Shown here piece by piece: positions 51,664 through 60,838 of a DNA stretch of 64,000 nucleotides. The DNA lies in contig NZ_JWLC01000003.1 in the NCBI RefSeq assembly GCF_000813745.1, positions 53,288 through 117,287 of the forward strand, in the 5' to 3' direction. Each line of letters opens with the position of its first letter. Position 1 is the first letter of the stretch. The notes under the pieces were generated by a model. It was not told the origin of the DNA and did not search any database. It was given only the letters and a program-made list of their open reading frames with translations. Source of the DNA: Leisingera sp. ANG-M1 (GTDB lineage: Bacteria; Pseudomonadota; Alphaproteobacteria; Rhodobacterales; Rhodobacteraceae). Position numbers and translations under genes: made by a program.

Positions 51664-52428
51664 TCAGAGCTGCAAGTGGATGTGATCGTCATGCCGCGCT
51701 GCGCGGCAGCCCTGGAAGCGGATTTTGGCGGAGTGCAGCCCCAGCCGGTCCTGCAAATGCGGCTCCAGAAAGATTTTACCAGCCCGGCTGTCCGCAGCCA
51801 GTACCCGCAGCAGATTGCGGGTGCGCGGTGCATCCACCTCCAGACCCCGCCACAACGGTTGCAGAAGTGCCAAATCCCAGCGCAGAGTCAGCCAGGTGCC
51901 GGGGCAATCCGAAGGCCCTGGTTCAAAGGCGAAATAGCCGAAAGGAGAACGGGTTGCCCCTGGCTCATACTTCCCGGCATCCGCGTAATAGAAAGCCAGA
52001 TCCGCCTTGCGGCCATCGTGATGGGACAGATGCGGCAGAAGCGGAAAACCGGTGAGGAACGGGAAGCTGGCATCCAGCACCTGAGTGACAGTCCCAGGAT
52101 ACGCCTGATCCACGGCCGCAGCGGTGTCCTGCAGCAGCACCGCCAGCTCTGGCGTCACATAATTCCGGTTCAGGGCGCAGTAAAACCAGGAATGCATCTG
52201 CAGCGGCCCGCGCTCCCAGCAGTTGAGAGCCACCCGCCCGGACAGCGGCGCCACCCAAATGACCGCCAGGCTGAGACCCGCATAGAGAATCAGGAACGCC
52301 GCCAGCTTTCGCCGAAACAACTGCGCCACCAGCCAGGCGATTCCGCCGAGCTGAGAGAGAAGCGTCAAAACAATAACGAGCGCCAGGTGGCCAACGATCT
52401 TGAACATGGCGGCACGCTGGCACTCCAT
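51664..52428 (-). CDS. Putative membrane-anchored LAS-type zinc peptidase
   Basis: The protein has 254 residues and I do not recognise a named family member. Two N-terminal membrane helices (about 10-35 and 42-62) are followed by an extracytoplasmic domain. LSHHDGRKADLAFYY holds an H-x2-G and H-x6-D pattern (His136, Asp143), and the end ARHDDHIHLQL holds His249 and His251. Together these give the zinc ligands of LAS peptidases (MepA, VanX and L-Ala-D-Glu endopeptidases). Cell-wall peptide cleavage is thus likely. Divergent from tauR with an 85-bp gap. The second in-frame ATG at 52407 is an alternative start. Confidence 0.68.
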   Translation of the reverse strand: MECQRAAMFKIVGHLALVIVLTLLSQLGGIAWLVAQLFRRKLAAFLILYAGLSLAVIWVAPLSGRVALNCWERGPLQMHSWFYCALNRNYVTPELAVLLQDTAAAVDQAYPGTVTQVLDASFPFLTGFPLLPHLSHHDGRKADLAFYYADAGKYEPGATRSPFGYFAFEPGPSDCPGTWLTLRWDLALLQPLWRGLEVDAPRTRNLLRVLAADSRAGKIFLEPHLQDRLGLHSAKIRFQGCRAARHDDHIHLQL

Positions 52429-52460
52429 CCTGTCCAGAGCAAGCCGCAGATTTCCGCAAA

Positions 52461-52498
52461 CTGGCCCTAAGGCCAGATTGCACCGCGTTTAAGTCCAC
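52461..52498. promoter_or_regulatory. TauR boxes at the tauR promoter
   Basis: CTGGCCCTAA (52461-52470) on the plus strand and TTAAGTCCAC (52489-52498), which is GTGGACTTAA on the minus strand. Unlike tpa and xsc, the two face each other, and the second lies 16 bases before the tauR ATG. This fits autoregulation. Confidence 0.65.
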
Positions 52499-52513
52499 CC
52501 TAAGGTGGCGCGC

Positions 52514-53974
52514 ATGGCCATTTCTGTCGACACCTTCTTTCTCAACCCGGATGCCCAGGGCACTCTGCAGGCGCAGATCCAAGAAATGATCGCCGAGGGC
52601 ATTCTCTCGGGCCGCTTCCGGGTCGGGGAGAAGCTGCCGTCCTCACGCAAGCTGGCGGCCCATCTGGGCATCAGCCGGATCACGGTGACGCTGGCCTATA
52701 CCGAGCTGCTGGCCAATGACTACCTCACCTCGCGCGGGCGGTCGGGGTATTTCGTGTCGGACAATGCGCCAGTGCCGCCGTCCTATACGCCGCAGCAGAA
52801 ATCCGGAGATTCCGTGGACTGGGGCAAGGCTCTGGCGCGCAGCTTTACCGGCGGCGACACGCCGCGGAAGCCCGAGGGCTGGCGCGACTACCGTTACCCT
52901 TTCATCTACGGCCAGGCGGATGCCTCGCTGTTTGATCATGCCAACTGGCGGCTCTGTGCTCTGCGGGCGCTGGGGCAGAAGGATTTTGCGGCCCTGGCCA
53001 ATGACTATTTCGACCAGGACGACCCGCTGCTGCTGGAATATATCGCCCGCCACACACTGCCCCGCCGCGGCATCACCGCGCGGCCCGAGGAGATCCTGAT
53101 CACGCTGGGCGCCCAGAACGCGCTGTGGATCACCTGCCAGCTGCTTCTGAACCGCGGACGGCGGGCGGCAGTCGAAGATCCCGCCTATTACACCCTGCGC
53201 GATCAGGTGGTGCAGACCCGCTGCCAAGTCGACTGCATCCCCGTTGATGAGGGCGGGCTGCCGCCGGAGCGGATTTCAGAAGACACAGATGTGATCTTCT
53301 GCACCCCCAGCCACCAGAGCCCGACCACCTTCACCATGCCGATGGAACGCCGCAAGGAGCTGCTGCAGCGGGCCAGCGACATTGATGCGGTGATTGTCGA
53401 GGATGATTACGAATTCGAAATGTCCTTCCTCGGCGCCCCCTCACCCTCGCTGAAGTCGCTCGATACCGAGGGGCGGGTGATCTATGCCGGCAGTTTCTCC
53501 AAATCGCTGTTTCCGGGGCTGCGGCTGGGGTACATGGTGGGCTCGGAGCCGTTCATCCGCCAGGCCCGGGCGTTGCGGGCGAGCGTTCTGCGGCATCCGC
53601 CGGGCCATGTGCAGCGCACTGTCGCCTACTTCCTGTCGCTGGGACACTATGATGCCCAGATCCGCCGCACCGCAAAAGTGCTGCACGACCGCCGCGCGGT
53701 GATCGAGGATGCGATCCGCAAGCATGGTTTGACAATTGCCGGTGTTGGCAGCTTCGGCGGCTCAGCCCTGTGGATGGAGGCGCCCGAGAATGTGGACGCC
53801 ACGGCGGTTGCCGAGCGGCTGAAGGAAAAGAGCGTGATTATCGAGCCCGGCGCGCCCTTCTTTGCTGCCGAACATCGCAAGCAAAACTATTACCGGCTGG
53901 GCTATTCCTCGATTCCCGCCACCCGAATCGAGCCCGGCCTGGCCTTGCTGGCCAAGGCCTTGAAACAAGGCTGA
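52514..53974 (+). CDS. tauR: MocR-family taurine regulator TauR
   Basis: The protein has 486 residues; the ATG 6 bases after AAGGTGG is preferred to a GTG three codons earlier. GntR-type winged helix at about 10-80: GKLPSSRKLAAHLGISRITV, then ELLANDYLTSRGRSGYFVSD. The aminotransferase-like domain follows with its PLP lysine, Lys330, in GSFSKSLFPGLRLGY. IVEDDYEFEMSF and TPSHQSPTTFTMPM are MocR lines. It is expected to bind PLP and taurine and to activate tpa and xsc. Confidence 0.93.
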   Translation: MAISVDTFFLNPDAQGTLQAQIQEMIAEGILSGRFRVGEKLPSSRKLAAHLGISRITVTLAYTELLANDYLTSRGRSGYFVSDNAPVPPSYTPQQKSGDSVDWGKALARSFTGGDTPRKPEGWRDYRYPFIYGQADASLFDHANWRLCALRALGQKDFAALANDYFDQDDPLLLEYIARHTLPRRGITARPEEILITLGAQNALWITCQLLLNRGRRAAVEDPAYYTLRDQVVQTRCQVDCIPVDEGGLPPERISEDTDVIFCTPSHQSPTTFTMPMERRKELLQRASDIDAVIVEDDYEFEMSFLGAPSPSLKSLDTEGRVIYAGSFSKSLFPGLRLGYMVGSEPFIRQARALRASVLRHPPGHVQRTVAYFLSLGHYDAQIRRTAKVLHDRRAVIEDAIRKHGLTIAGVGSFGGSALWMEAPENVDATAVAERLKEKSVIIEPGAPFFAAEHRKQNYYRLGYSSIPATRIEPGLALLAKALKQG

Positions 53975-54003
53975 AACAGAACCCCCTCACGGCAAGGCGC
54001 GAC

Positions 54004-54026
54004 AAATGATACCAATCGTATCATTT
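54004..54026. promoter_or_regulatory. 23-bp inverted repeat downstream of tauR
   Basis: AAATGATAC (54004-54012) and GTATCATTT (54018-54026) form a perfect 9-bp inverted repeat around CAATC. It lies 30 bases after tauR and about 90 bases before the xsc TauR boxes. AT-rich arms and no T-run suit an operator more than a terminator. Confidence 0.5.
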
Positions 54027-54116
54027 ATTGAGTCATCGCGTTTTATGGCGCTGTAACGCCGCGACTCGCTGATGCTTATGTGAAAATCCGGCGGTACTAT
54101 TTTCATGGATCCAGTT

Positions 54117-54149
54117 TTGGACCTATCCGGGTTTCAGAACTGGCCCTAA
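54117..54149 (+). promoter_or_regulatory. TauR box pair upstream of xsc
   Basis: TTGGACCTAT (54117-54126) and CTGGCCCTAA (54140-54149) are direct repeats 23 bases apart, the same phasing as at tpa. They lie about 90-120 bases before the xsc ATG. Confidence 0.75.
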
Positions 54150-54235
54150 CCCGGTCTGCACCCGCCCCCTAAACCAGAGTCAATTCCCGGCAGTGCGCCC
54201 GGGGGAATTCCGCGTCTCATTCAGGAGAACCCGCC

Positions 54236-56008
54236 ATGAAAATGACCACCGAAGAAGCCTTCGTCAAAGTCCTGCAGATGCACGGCATCGAGCATGCCTT
54301 TGGCATCATCGGCTCGGCAATGATGCCGATCTCGGATATCTTCGAGCCTGCAGGCATCACCTTCTGGGACTGCGCCCACGAAGGCTCCGGCGGCATGATG
54401 GCCGACGGCTACACCCGCGCCACCGGCAAGATGTCGATGATGATCGCCCAGAACGGCCCCGGCATCACCAACTTTGTGACCGCCGTCAAAACCGCCTACT
54501 GGAACCACACCCCGCTGCTGCTGGTCACCCCGCAGGCCGCGAACAAGACCATGGGTCAGGGCGGCTTCCAGGAAATGGAACAGATGCGCATGTTCGCCGA
54601 CTGCGTCTGCTACCAGGAAGAAGTGCGCGACCCGTCCCGTATGGCCGAGGTTCTGAACCGCGTGATCATGCAGGCCAAGCGCAACTCCGCTCCGGCCCAG
54701 ATCAACGTGCCGCGCGACTACTTCACCCAGGTTGTCGACATCGAGCTTCCGGCCGTTGTTGACTTTGAGCGCCCCGCAGGCGGCACCGACGCGGTGAATG
54801 AGGCAGCCGAGCTGCTGTCGAACGCCAAATTCCCGGTCATCCTGAACGGTGCCGGCGTTGTCATCGGCGGCGCAATCCCGTCCTCGATGGCCCTGGCTGA
54901 GCGCCTGGACGCCCCGGTCTGCGTTGGCTACCAGCACAACGACGCCTTCCCCGGCTCGCACCCGCTGTTCGCCGGCCCGCTGGGCTACAACGGCTCCAAG
55001 GCCGGCATGGAACTGATCTCCAAAGCCGACGTCGTTCTGGCCCTGGGTACCCGCCTGAACCCGTTCTCGACCCTGCCCGGCTACGGCATCGACTACTGGC
55101 CGACCGACGCGAAAATCATCCAGGTTGACATCAACCCGGACCGCATCGGCCTGACCAAGAAAGTCACCGTCGGCATCGTCGGCGACGCCAAGCAGGTTGC
55201 AGACACCATCCTGGGCAAACTGTCCGGCACCGCAGGCGACGAGGGCCGCGACGAGCGCAAGGCGCTGATCGCGCACACCAAATCCTCCTGGGCGCAGGAA
55301 CTGTCCTCGATGGACAGCGAGCAGGACGATCCCGGCACCACCTGGAACGAGCGTGCCCGCGCTGCCAAGCCGGACTGGCTCAGCCCGCGCCGTGCATGGC
55401 GTGCGATCCAGGCCGGCCTGCCGAAGGATGCGATCATCTCCTCCGACATCGGCAACAACTGCGCCATCGGCAACGCCTACCCGTCCTTCGAGGAAGGCCG
55501 CAAGTACCTGGCCCCCGGCCTGTTCGGCCCCTGCGGCTATGGCCTGCCGGCGGTTGTCGGCGCGAAAATCGGCTGCCCGGACGTTCCGGTTGTCGGCTTC
55601 TCCGGCGACGGCGCCTTCGGCATCGCAGTGACCGAGCTGACCGCAATCGGCCGCGAAGAATGGCCCGCCGTGACCCAGGTTGTCTTCCGCAACTACCAGT
55701 GGGGCGCGGAAAAGCGTAACTCCACCCTGTGGTTCGACGACAACTTTGTCGGCACCGAGCTCGACACCCAGGTGTCTTATGCCGGTATCGCCAATGCTTG
55801 CGGCCTGAAAGGTGTTGTTGCCCGCACTCAGGAAGAGCTGACCGACGCCCTGCGCCAGGCCTGCGAAGACCAGAAGAAAGGCATCACCACCCTGATCGAA
55901 GCGATGATCAACCAGGAACTGGGTGAGCCCTTCCGCCGCGACGCGATGAAGAAGCCGGTTCAGGTTGCAGGCATCAGCAAGGACGACATGCGTCCGCAGA
56001 AAGTCTGA
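54236..56008 (+). CDS. xsc: Sulfoacetaldehyde acetyltransferase Xsc
   Basis: The protein has 590 residues, the normal size. A thiamine-diphosphate enzyme that turns sulfoacetaldehyde and phosphate into acetyl phosphate and sulfite. FGIIGSAMMPISDIFEPAGI, CAHEGSGGMMADGYTRATGK (about 43-62) and MIAQNGPGITNFVTAVKTAY are Xsc hallmarks. GFSGDGAFGIAVTELTAIG at about 454-472 is the ThDP/Mg motif. AGGAG precedes the ATG. Codon use is strongly biased, as in highly expressed genes. Followed by the sulfite exporter and pta. Confidence 0.96.
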   Translation: MKMTTEEAFVKVLQMHGIEHAFGIIGSAMMPISDIFEPAGITFWDCAHEGSGGMMADGYTRATGKMSMMIAQNGPGITNFVTAVKTAYWNHTPLLLVTPQAANKTMGQGGFQEMEQMRMFADCVCYQEEVRDPSRMAEVLNRVIMQAKRNSAPAQINVPRDYFTQVVDIELPAVVDFERPAGGTDAVNEAAELLSNAKFPVILNGAGVVIGGAIPSSMALAERLDAPVCVGYQHNDAFPGSHPLFAGPLGYNGSKAGMELISKADVVLALGTRLNPFSTLPGYGIDYWPTDAKIIQVDINPDRIGLTKKVTVGIVGDAKQVADTILGKLSGTAGDEGRDERKALIAHTKSSWAQELSSMDSEQDDPGTTWNERARAAKPDWLSPRRAWRAIQAGLPKDAIISSDIGNNCAIGNAYPSFEEGRKYLAPGLFGPCGYGLPAVVGAKIGCPDVPVVGFSGDGAFGIAVTELTAIGREEWPAVTQVVFRNYQWGAEKRNSTLWFDDNFVGTELDTQVSYAGIANACGLKGVVARTQEELTDALRQACEDQKKGITTLIEAMINQELGEPFRRDAMKKPVQVAGISKDDMRPQKV

Positions 56009-56012
56009 GACC

Positions 56013-56759
56013 ATGGAATTGCCCTTTGACCTGTCCACCGGCCAGGGGGCATTTCTGGCCGCCGCGTTATTCGCGGCGGCCGTTATCCGGGGCTTTTCCG
56101 GCTTCGGATTCTCCGCGATTTTCATCATTCTAGCGGCTTTGACGACCAATCCTCTGCCGCTGATCCCGGTGGTGTTTTCCTGCGAAATCGCCATGACCGT
56201 CTTTCAGGCCCGCGACATCCGCCCGCATATCGACTGGCACCGTGCCTTTGCCCTGCTGGCAGGCGCCGCCGTCGCCACCGTCCCCGCGATCGCCATTATG
56301 GCCCGGCTGGGCGAGTTTGAAGCGCGGCTGGCAGTATCGAGCCTGATCCTGTGCCTGAGCCTGGTGCTGCTGAGCGGCTGGCAAATCAGCCGCCCCATCG
56401 GGCGCAATGGCACTGCAGGCGCCGGCGCCCTGGCCGGCATTGCCAACAGCGCCGGGGTCGGAGGCCTGGTTACCGCGGCCTTCCTGACCGCGCAGCCGAT
56501 TGCCCCGGCGGTGTTCCGGGCCACGATGATCGTGTTTCTGACCGGCATCGACATCATGGCGCTGCCGGTGATGGCCGCAAACGGGCTGGTGGGGCCGCAA
56601 ACCCTGACCGGCATCCTGCTGGCCTTTCCCATTCTGGGCCTCGGCATCTGGGCCGGGTCCCGGACCTTTCATGTGGTCTCGCAGTCGCTGTTCCGCCGCG
56701 CGGTGGTGCTGATGCTGACCACGCTGTCGCTGATCAATATCGCGCGGCTGGCGTTCTGA
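56013..56759 (+). CDS. TauE/SafE-family probable sulfite exporter
   Basis: The protein has 248 residues with about eight membrane helices. Start at MELPFDLSTGQGAFLAAALF, 4 bases after the xsc stop. IRGFSGFGFSAIFIILAALT at about 21-40 is the conserved first TauE half-repeat, and AGIANSAGVGGLVTAAFLTA at about 138-157 is the second. Its place between xsc and pta implies export of the sulfite (or sulfate) made by Xsc. Sulfonate uptake is less likely in this position. Confidence 0.87.
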   Translation: MELPFDLSTGQGAFLAAALFAAAVIRGFSGFGFSAIFIILAALTTNPLPLIPVVFSCEIAMTVFQARDIRPHIDWHRAFALLAGAAVATVPAIAIMARLGEFEARLAVSSLILCLSLVLLSGWQISRPIGRNGTAGAGALAGIANSAGVGGLVTAAFLTAQPIAPAVFRATMIVFLTGIDIMALPVMAANGLVGPQTLTGILLAFPILGLGIWAGSRTFHVVSQSLFRRAVVLMLTTLSLINIARLAF

Positions 56760-56803
56760 CCGTCCCGCCCTGCCCCGAAACCGCTGTTACAGGACCGCAT
56801 TCC

Positions 56804-57817
56804 GTGACCCATACTTTGTCCCCGCTCGAACTGCTGAAGGCCGAAGCCCCGGCCACCCGCCCCGTTGTTGCGCTAAGCGAGGGCACGGATCCCCGCGTGG
56901 TGGCGGGCGCCCTGGCGGCGCATCGTGCGGGGATCGCCGACGTGATCCTGGTCGGTCCGCAGGCTGAAGTCGAAGCCGCGCTGCAAGCGGAGGGCGCCGA
57001 AGCCAGTGAAGGCGTTGCGGTTCATGATCCGGCCACCTCGGAGTTGACCGCCAGCTTTGCAGCCGAGTATTATGAGCTGCGCAAGCACAAGGGCGTGGAT
57101 GAGGCCAAAGCCCGTGCCGCCGCCGAGACGCCGCTGGTTTATGCCGCCATGCTTGTGCGCCTGGGCCATGCCACCGGCACCGTCGGCGGCGCCGTCCACA
57201 CCACCGGCGACGTGGTGCGCAGCGCCATCCAGGTGATCGGCATGGCACCGGAGGCCGGCATGGTCTCCTCCTTCTTCCTGATGTACCCGCCGGAAGGCGC
57301 ACCCGAGGGCGCCCGCGCGATGCTCTATTCCGACTGCGGCCTGGTGATTGATCCCAAGCCTGCTGAGACGGTCTCCATCGCTGCTGCCTCGGCCCAATCG
57401 GCCAGCGCGCTGTTGCGGGTGGATCCGAAATTGGCCTTCCTCAGCTTCTCGACCAAGGGCAGCGCCAAGCACCCGGCGGTGGACAAGGTGACCGAAGCCC
57501 TGGGCCTGTTCCAGGAAGCGCACCCGGAGCTGCCCGCCGATGGCGAGCTGCAGTTCGACGCCGCCTTTGTGCCCTCGGTGGGTGAGCGTAAGTCCCCCGG
57601 CTCCGCTGTCGCCGGTCAGGCCAACGTGATGATTTTCCCGAACCTGGACGCCGGCAACATCGGCTACAAGATCACCCAGCGGCTGGGCGGTTACGCGGCC
57701 ATCGGGCCGGTGCTGCAGGGGCTGGCCAAACCCGCAAACGATCTTTCCCGCGGCTGCAGTGCCGAGGATGTGACCCAGATCATCGCCGTCACCATCCTGC
57801 AGGCCGCAGACAACTAA
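56804..57817 (+). CDS. pta: Phosphate acetyltransferase Pta
   Basis: The protein has 337 residues, the short form without the extra N-terminal domains. A GTG start (VTHTLSPLELLKAEAPATRP) is chosen by family length; upstream codons overlap the exporter gene out of context. TGTVGGAVHTTGDVVRSAIQ and MYSDCGLVIDPKPAETV-like lines (about 160-190) are typical. It converts acetyl phosphate from Xsc to acetyl-CoA. It ends the taurine transcript before a 111-bp gap. Confidence 0.94.
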   Translation: MTHTLSPLELLKAEAPATRPVVALSEGTDPRVVAGALAAHRAGIADVILVGPQAEVEAALQAEGAEASEGVAVHDPATSELTASFAAEYYELRKHKGVDEAKARAAAETPLVYAAMLVRLGHATGTVGGAVHTTGDVVRSAIQVIGMAPEAGMVSSFFLMYPPEGAPEGARAMLYSDCGLVIDPKPAETVSIAAASAQSASALLRVDPKLAFLSFSTKGSAKHPAVDKVTEALGLFQEAHPELPADGELQFDAAFVPSVGERKSPGSAVAGQANVMIFPNLDAGNIGYKITQRLGGYAAIGPVLQGLAKPANDLSRGCSAEDVTQIIAVTILQAADN

Positions 57818-57928
57818 GGGACAAAAATTTGAACGATGGTTCCAAAAACCTAAACCCGCTTAGAACACTATTCCCTTTTTGAGGCTTTCCGTCATACGGT
57901 CGCCCAAAACACCCAACAGGACCCGCCA

Positions 57929-60751
57929 ATGACCCACCAGCAGCCAATCCTAGACACCTCGCCGAAGGTCTCGGACGAGATACGGAAGACCACATGCTAC
58001 ATGTGTGCCTGCCGCTGCGGCATCAACGTGCATATGAAAGAGGGCAAGGTTGCCTATATCGAGGGCAACCGCGACCACCCGGTGAACAAGGGCGTGCTCT
58101 GCGCCAAAGGCTCGGCGGGGATCATGCAGGTCAACGCACCGTCACGGCTGAAAGCGCCAATGCTGCGCACCGGGCCGCGCGGCTCCGGCCAGTTCAAGGA
58201 GATCACCTGGGACGAGGCGCTGGCGATTGCCGTGGGCTGGCTGGAACCTGTCCGCCACGAGGCGCCTGAGCAGCTGGCCTTCTTCACCGGCCGCGACCAG
58301 TCGCAAAGCTTCACCAGTTTCTGGGCGCAAAGCTATGGCACGCCGAACTATGCGGCGCACGGCGGCTTCTGTTCGGTCAACATGGCGACCGCGGGCATCT
58401 ACACCATGGGCGGCGCCTTCTGGGAGTTTGGTCAGCCCGACTGGGACCACACCAAGCTGTTCCTGCTGTTCGGCGTCGCTGAGGACCACGATTCCAACCC
58501 TATCAAGATGGGCATCGGCAAGATCAAGAAGCGCGGCGCGCGGGTGATCGGCGTCAACCCGATCCGCTCCGGCTACAACGCTGTTGCGGACGATTGGGTC
58601 GGCATCACCCCGGGCACCGACGGGCTGTTCATCCTGTCGATGATCCATGTGCTGATGAAGGCCGGCAAGATCGACCTCGACTACCTCAGCCGCTTCACCA
58701 ACGCACCGGTGCTGGTGAACGCCTCGGAAGGGCCTGAAAAGGGCCTGCTGATGCGTGACGCGGACGGCAAGATGCTGGTCATCGACCGCAACACCGGCAA
58801 GCTGACTCCGTTCGACCAGCCTGGCGTACGCCCGGATCTGTCGGCAGTCTACGAAAAGGACGGCGTCACCCACCGCCCGGTCTTCCACCAGATGGCCGAG
58901 CGCTATCTGGCGGACGAATACGCCCCCGAAGCGGTTGCGGACAAATGCGGCATCCCGGCCAAGCGCATCCGCGCCATCGCAGGCGAGCTGGCCCGTGTCG
59001 CCTTTGACGAGGCGTTTGAGCTGGACCACGAGTGGACCGACTTCCGCGGCGAGAAACACTCCAAGATGATCGGCCGTCCGGTGGCCATGCACTCGATGCG
59101 CGGTGTCTCGGCGCATGCCAACGGCTTCCAGACCTGCCGCGCGCTGCATGTTCTGCAGATCCTTCTGGGCACGGTCGAGGTTCCCGGCGGCTTCCGCTTC
59201 AAGCCGCCCTACCCCAAGCCGGTCGAGGCGCACCCGACCCCGCACTGCAAGGCCACACCCGACACCCCGCTGGACGGCCCGCACCTGGGCTTTGTGCGCG
59301 GACCCGAGCATCTGGCGCTGAAAGAAGACGGCAGCCCGGCGCGGATCGACAAGGCCTTCACCTGGGAAAACCCGATGTCGGCGCATGGCCTCATGCATAT
59401 GGTGATCTCCAACGCCCATGCAGGCGACCCGTATAAGATCGACACGCTGTTCATGTATATGGCCAACATGTCGTGGAACTCCTCCATGAACACCAAAGGT
59501 GTGATGGAGATGCTGACCGACAAGGATGAGAACGGCGACTACAAGATCCCGCATATCATCTATTCGGACGCCTATAGCTCCGAGATGGTGGCCTTTGCCG
59601 ACCTGATCCTGCCGGACACCACCTATCTGGAGCGTCACGACTGCATCTCGCTGCTGGACCGCCCGATCTGCGAGGCAGAGGCGGCGGCCGATGCAATCCG
59701 CTGGCCGGTGATCGAGCCGGACCGCGACGTGCGCGGTTTCCAGACGGTGCTGATCCAGCTGGCCAACCGCATGAAGCTGCCGGGCTTCACCAATGAGGAC
59801 CGCTCGCCCAAGTGGAAGGACTATGCCGACTACATCGTCAACCACGAGCGCAAGCCAGGCATCGGCCCGCTGTCGGGCTTCCGCGGCGAGGACGGCAGCA
59901 AGACCGGCCGCGGCGAGGTGAACCCGGAGCAGCTGGATAAATACATCGAAAACGGCGGCTTCCACGTCGCCCACATCCCGGAGGGCGCGGATTACTACAA
60001 ACCCTGGAACGCCGCCTATCAGGACTGGGCCGTGGGCATGGGCCTGTATGACAGCCCGCAGCCCTATCTGTTCCAGCTCTATGTCGAGCCAATGCGCAAG
60101 TTCCAGCTGGCCGCCGAAGGCCACGGTGAACGCCAGCCGCCCGAGCATCTGCGCCAGCGGGTGAAGGACGTGATGGACCCGCTGCCGATCTGGTACGAGA
60201 CCGACCAGCAGGGCAATGAGGGCTTCACCGTCAACGCGCTGACCCAGCGTCCGATGGCGATGTACCACTCCTGGGGCACCCAGAACGCCTGGCTGCGCCA
60301 GCTGCACGGCCGCAACCCGCTTTATGTCCCGACCAAGCTGATGCGCGAGAACGGGCTGCAGGACGGCGACTGGGCCAAGGTCACCTCGCCGCATGGGGAA
60401 ATCACCGTGCCGGTGATGGAGATGGCGGCACTCAACGACAATACTGTTTGGACCTGGAACGCCATCGGCAAACGCAAGGGCGCCTGGGCGCTGGAGGAGG
60501 ATGCGCCGGAGGCCACCAAGGGCTTCCTCTTGAACCACCTGATCCACGAGCTTCTGCCCGCCAAGGGCGATGGCATGCGGTGGGCCAACTCCGACCCGAT
60601 CACCGGCCAGGCGGCCTGGTTCGATCTCAAAGTCAAAATCGAGAAGGCCGCGGCACCGGCGGATCTGCAGGAAAGCCAGCCTGCTTTCCCGGCGCAGGAT
60701 TCCCCGGTCGGCACCGGCCCGAAAGAACTGAAGTGGAAAGTCGGTAAATGA
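57929..60751 (+). CDS. soeA: Sulfite dehydrogenase SoeA, molybdopterin subunit
   Basis: The protein has 940 residues with no Tat signal, so cytoplasmic, which fits SoeA and not periplasmic DMSO-type enzymes. A 4Fe-4S site at the N-terminus: Cys23, Cys26, Cys30 in TTCYMCACRCGINVHMKEG and Cys58 in GVLCAKGSAGIM. Molybdopterin lines are NPIRSGYNAVADDWVGITPG and FADLILPDTTYLERHDCISL. The C-terminal MopB domain shows YHSWGTQNAWLRQLHGRNPL. It oxidises the sulfite from Xsc to sulfate and sends electrons through SoeB and SoeC to quinone. AGGA lies before the ATG. Confidence 0.92.
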   Translation: MTHQQPILDTSPKVSDEIRKTTCYMCACRCGINVHMKEGKVAYIEGNRDHPVNKGVLCAKGSAGIMQVNAPSRLKAPMLRTGPRGSGQFKEITWDEALAIAVGWLEPVRHEAPEQLAFFTGRDQSQSFTSFWAQSYGTPNYAAHGGFCSVNMATAGIYTMGGAFWEFGQPDWDHTKLFLLFGVAEDHDSNPIKMGIGKIKKRGARVIGVNPIRSGYNAVADDWVGITPGTDGLFILSMIHVLMKAGKIDLDYLSRFTNAPVLVNASEGPEKGLLMRDADGKMLVIDRNTGKLTPFDQPGVRPDLSAVYEKDGVTHRPVFHQMAERYLADEYAPEAVADKCGIPAKRIRAIAGELARVAFDEAFELDHEWTDFRGEKHSKMIGRPVAMHSMRGVSAHANGFQTCRALHVLQILLGTVEVPGGFRFKPPYPKPVEAHPTPHCKATPDTPLDGPHLGFVRGPEHLALKEDGSPARIDKAFTWENPMSAHGLMHMVISNAHAGDPYKIDTLFMYMANMSWNSSMNTKGVMEMLTDKDENGDYKIPHIIYSDAYSSEMVAFADLILPDTTYLERHDCISLLDRPICEAEAAADAIRWPVIEPDRDVRGFQTVLIQLANRMKLPGFTNEDRSPKWKDYADYIVNHERKPGIGPLSGFRGEDGSKTGRGEVNPEQLDKYIENGGFHVAHIPEGADYYKPWNAAYQDWAVGMGLYDSPQPYLFQLYVEPMRKFQLAAEGHGERQPPEHLRQRVKDVMDPLPIWYETDQQGNEGFTVNALTQRPMAMYHSWGTQNAWLRQLHGRNPLYVPTKLMRENGLQDGDWAKVTSPHGEITVPVMEMAALNDNTVWTWNAIGKRKGAWALEEDAPEATKGFLLNHLIHELLPAKGDGMRWANSDPITGQAAWFDLKVKIEKAAAPADLQESQPAFPAQDSPVGTGPKELKWKVGK

Positions 60752-60759
60752 TCCGCACC

Positions 60760-60815
60760 CTTCCTCTTGCCCGAAATATCCCGGGGTCTGGGGCAGCGCC
60801 CCAGCCTGCCCTCAC
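60760..60815. repeat. R3-type repeat between soeA and soeB
   Basis: AAATATCCCGGGGTCTGGGG followed by CAGCGCCCCAG resembles the complement of the R3 element at 1801-1920 (AAATACTCCGGGGT and GGGGCAGCGCCCC). TGGGGC-AGC-GCCCCA makes a hairpin. It sits inside an operon. Confidence 0.5.
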
Positions 60816-60838
60816 CACTATTGCGGAGGTATGCTGAC

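Noticed and set aside
54221..56194. 657-codon open frame antisense to xsc
   Set aside because: Same reason: a shadow of a highly codon-biased gene, with no motif or ribosome site.
58142..60547. 801-codon open frame antisense to soeA
   Set aside because: SoeA is unmistakable on the plus strand. The antisense frame has no domain and its length follows from strong third-position GC bias.
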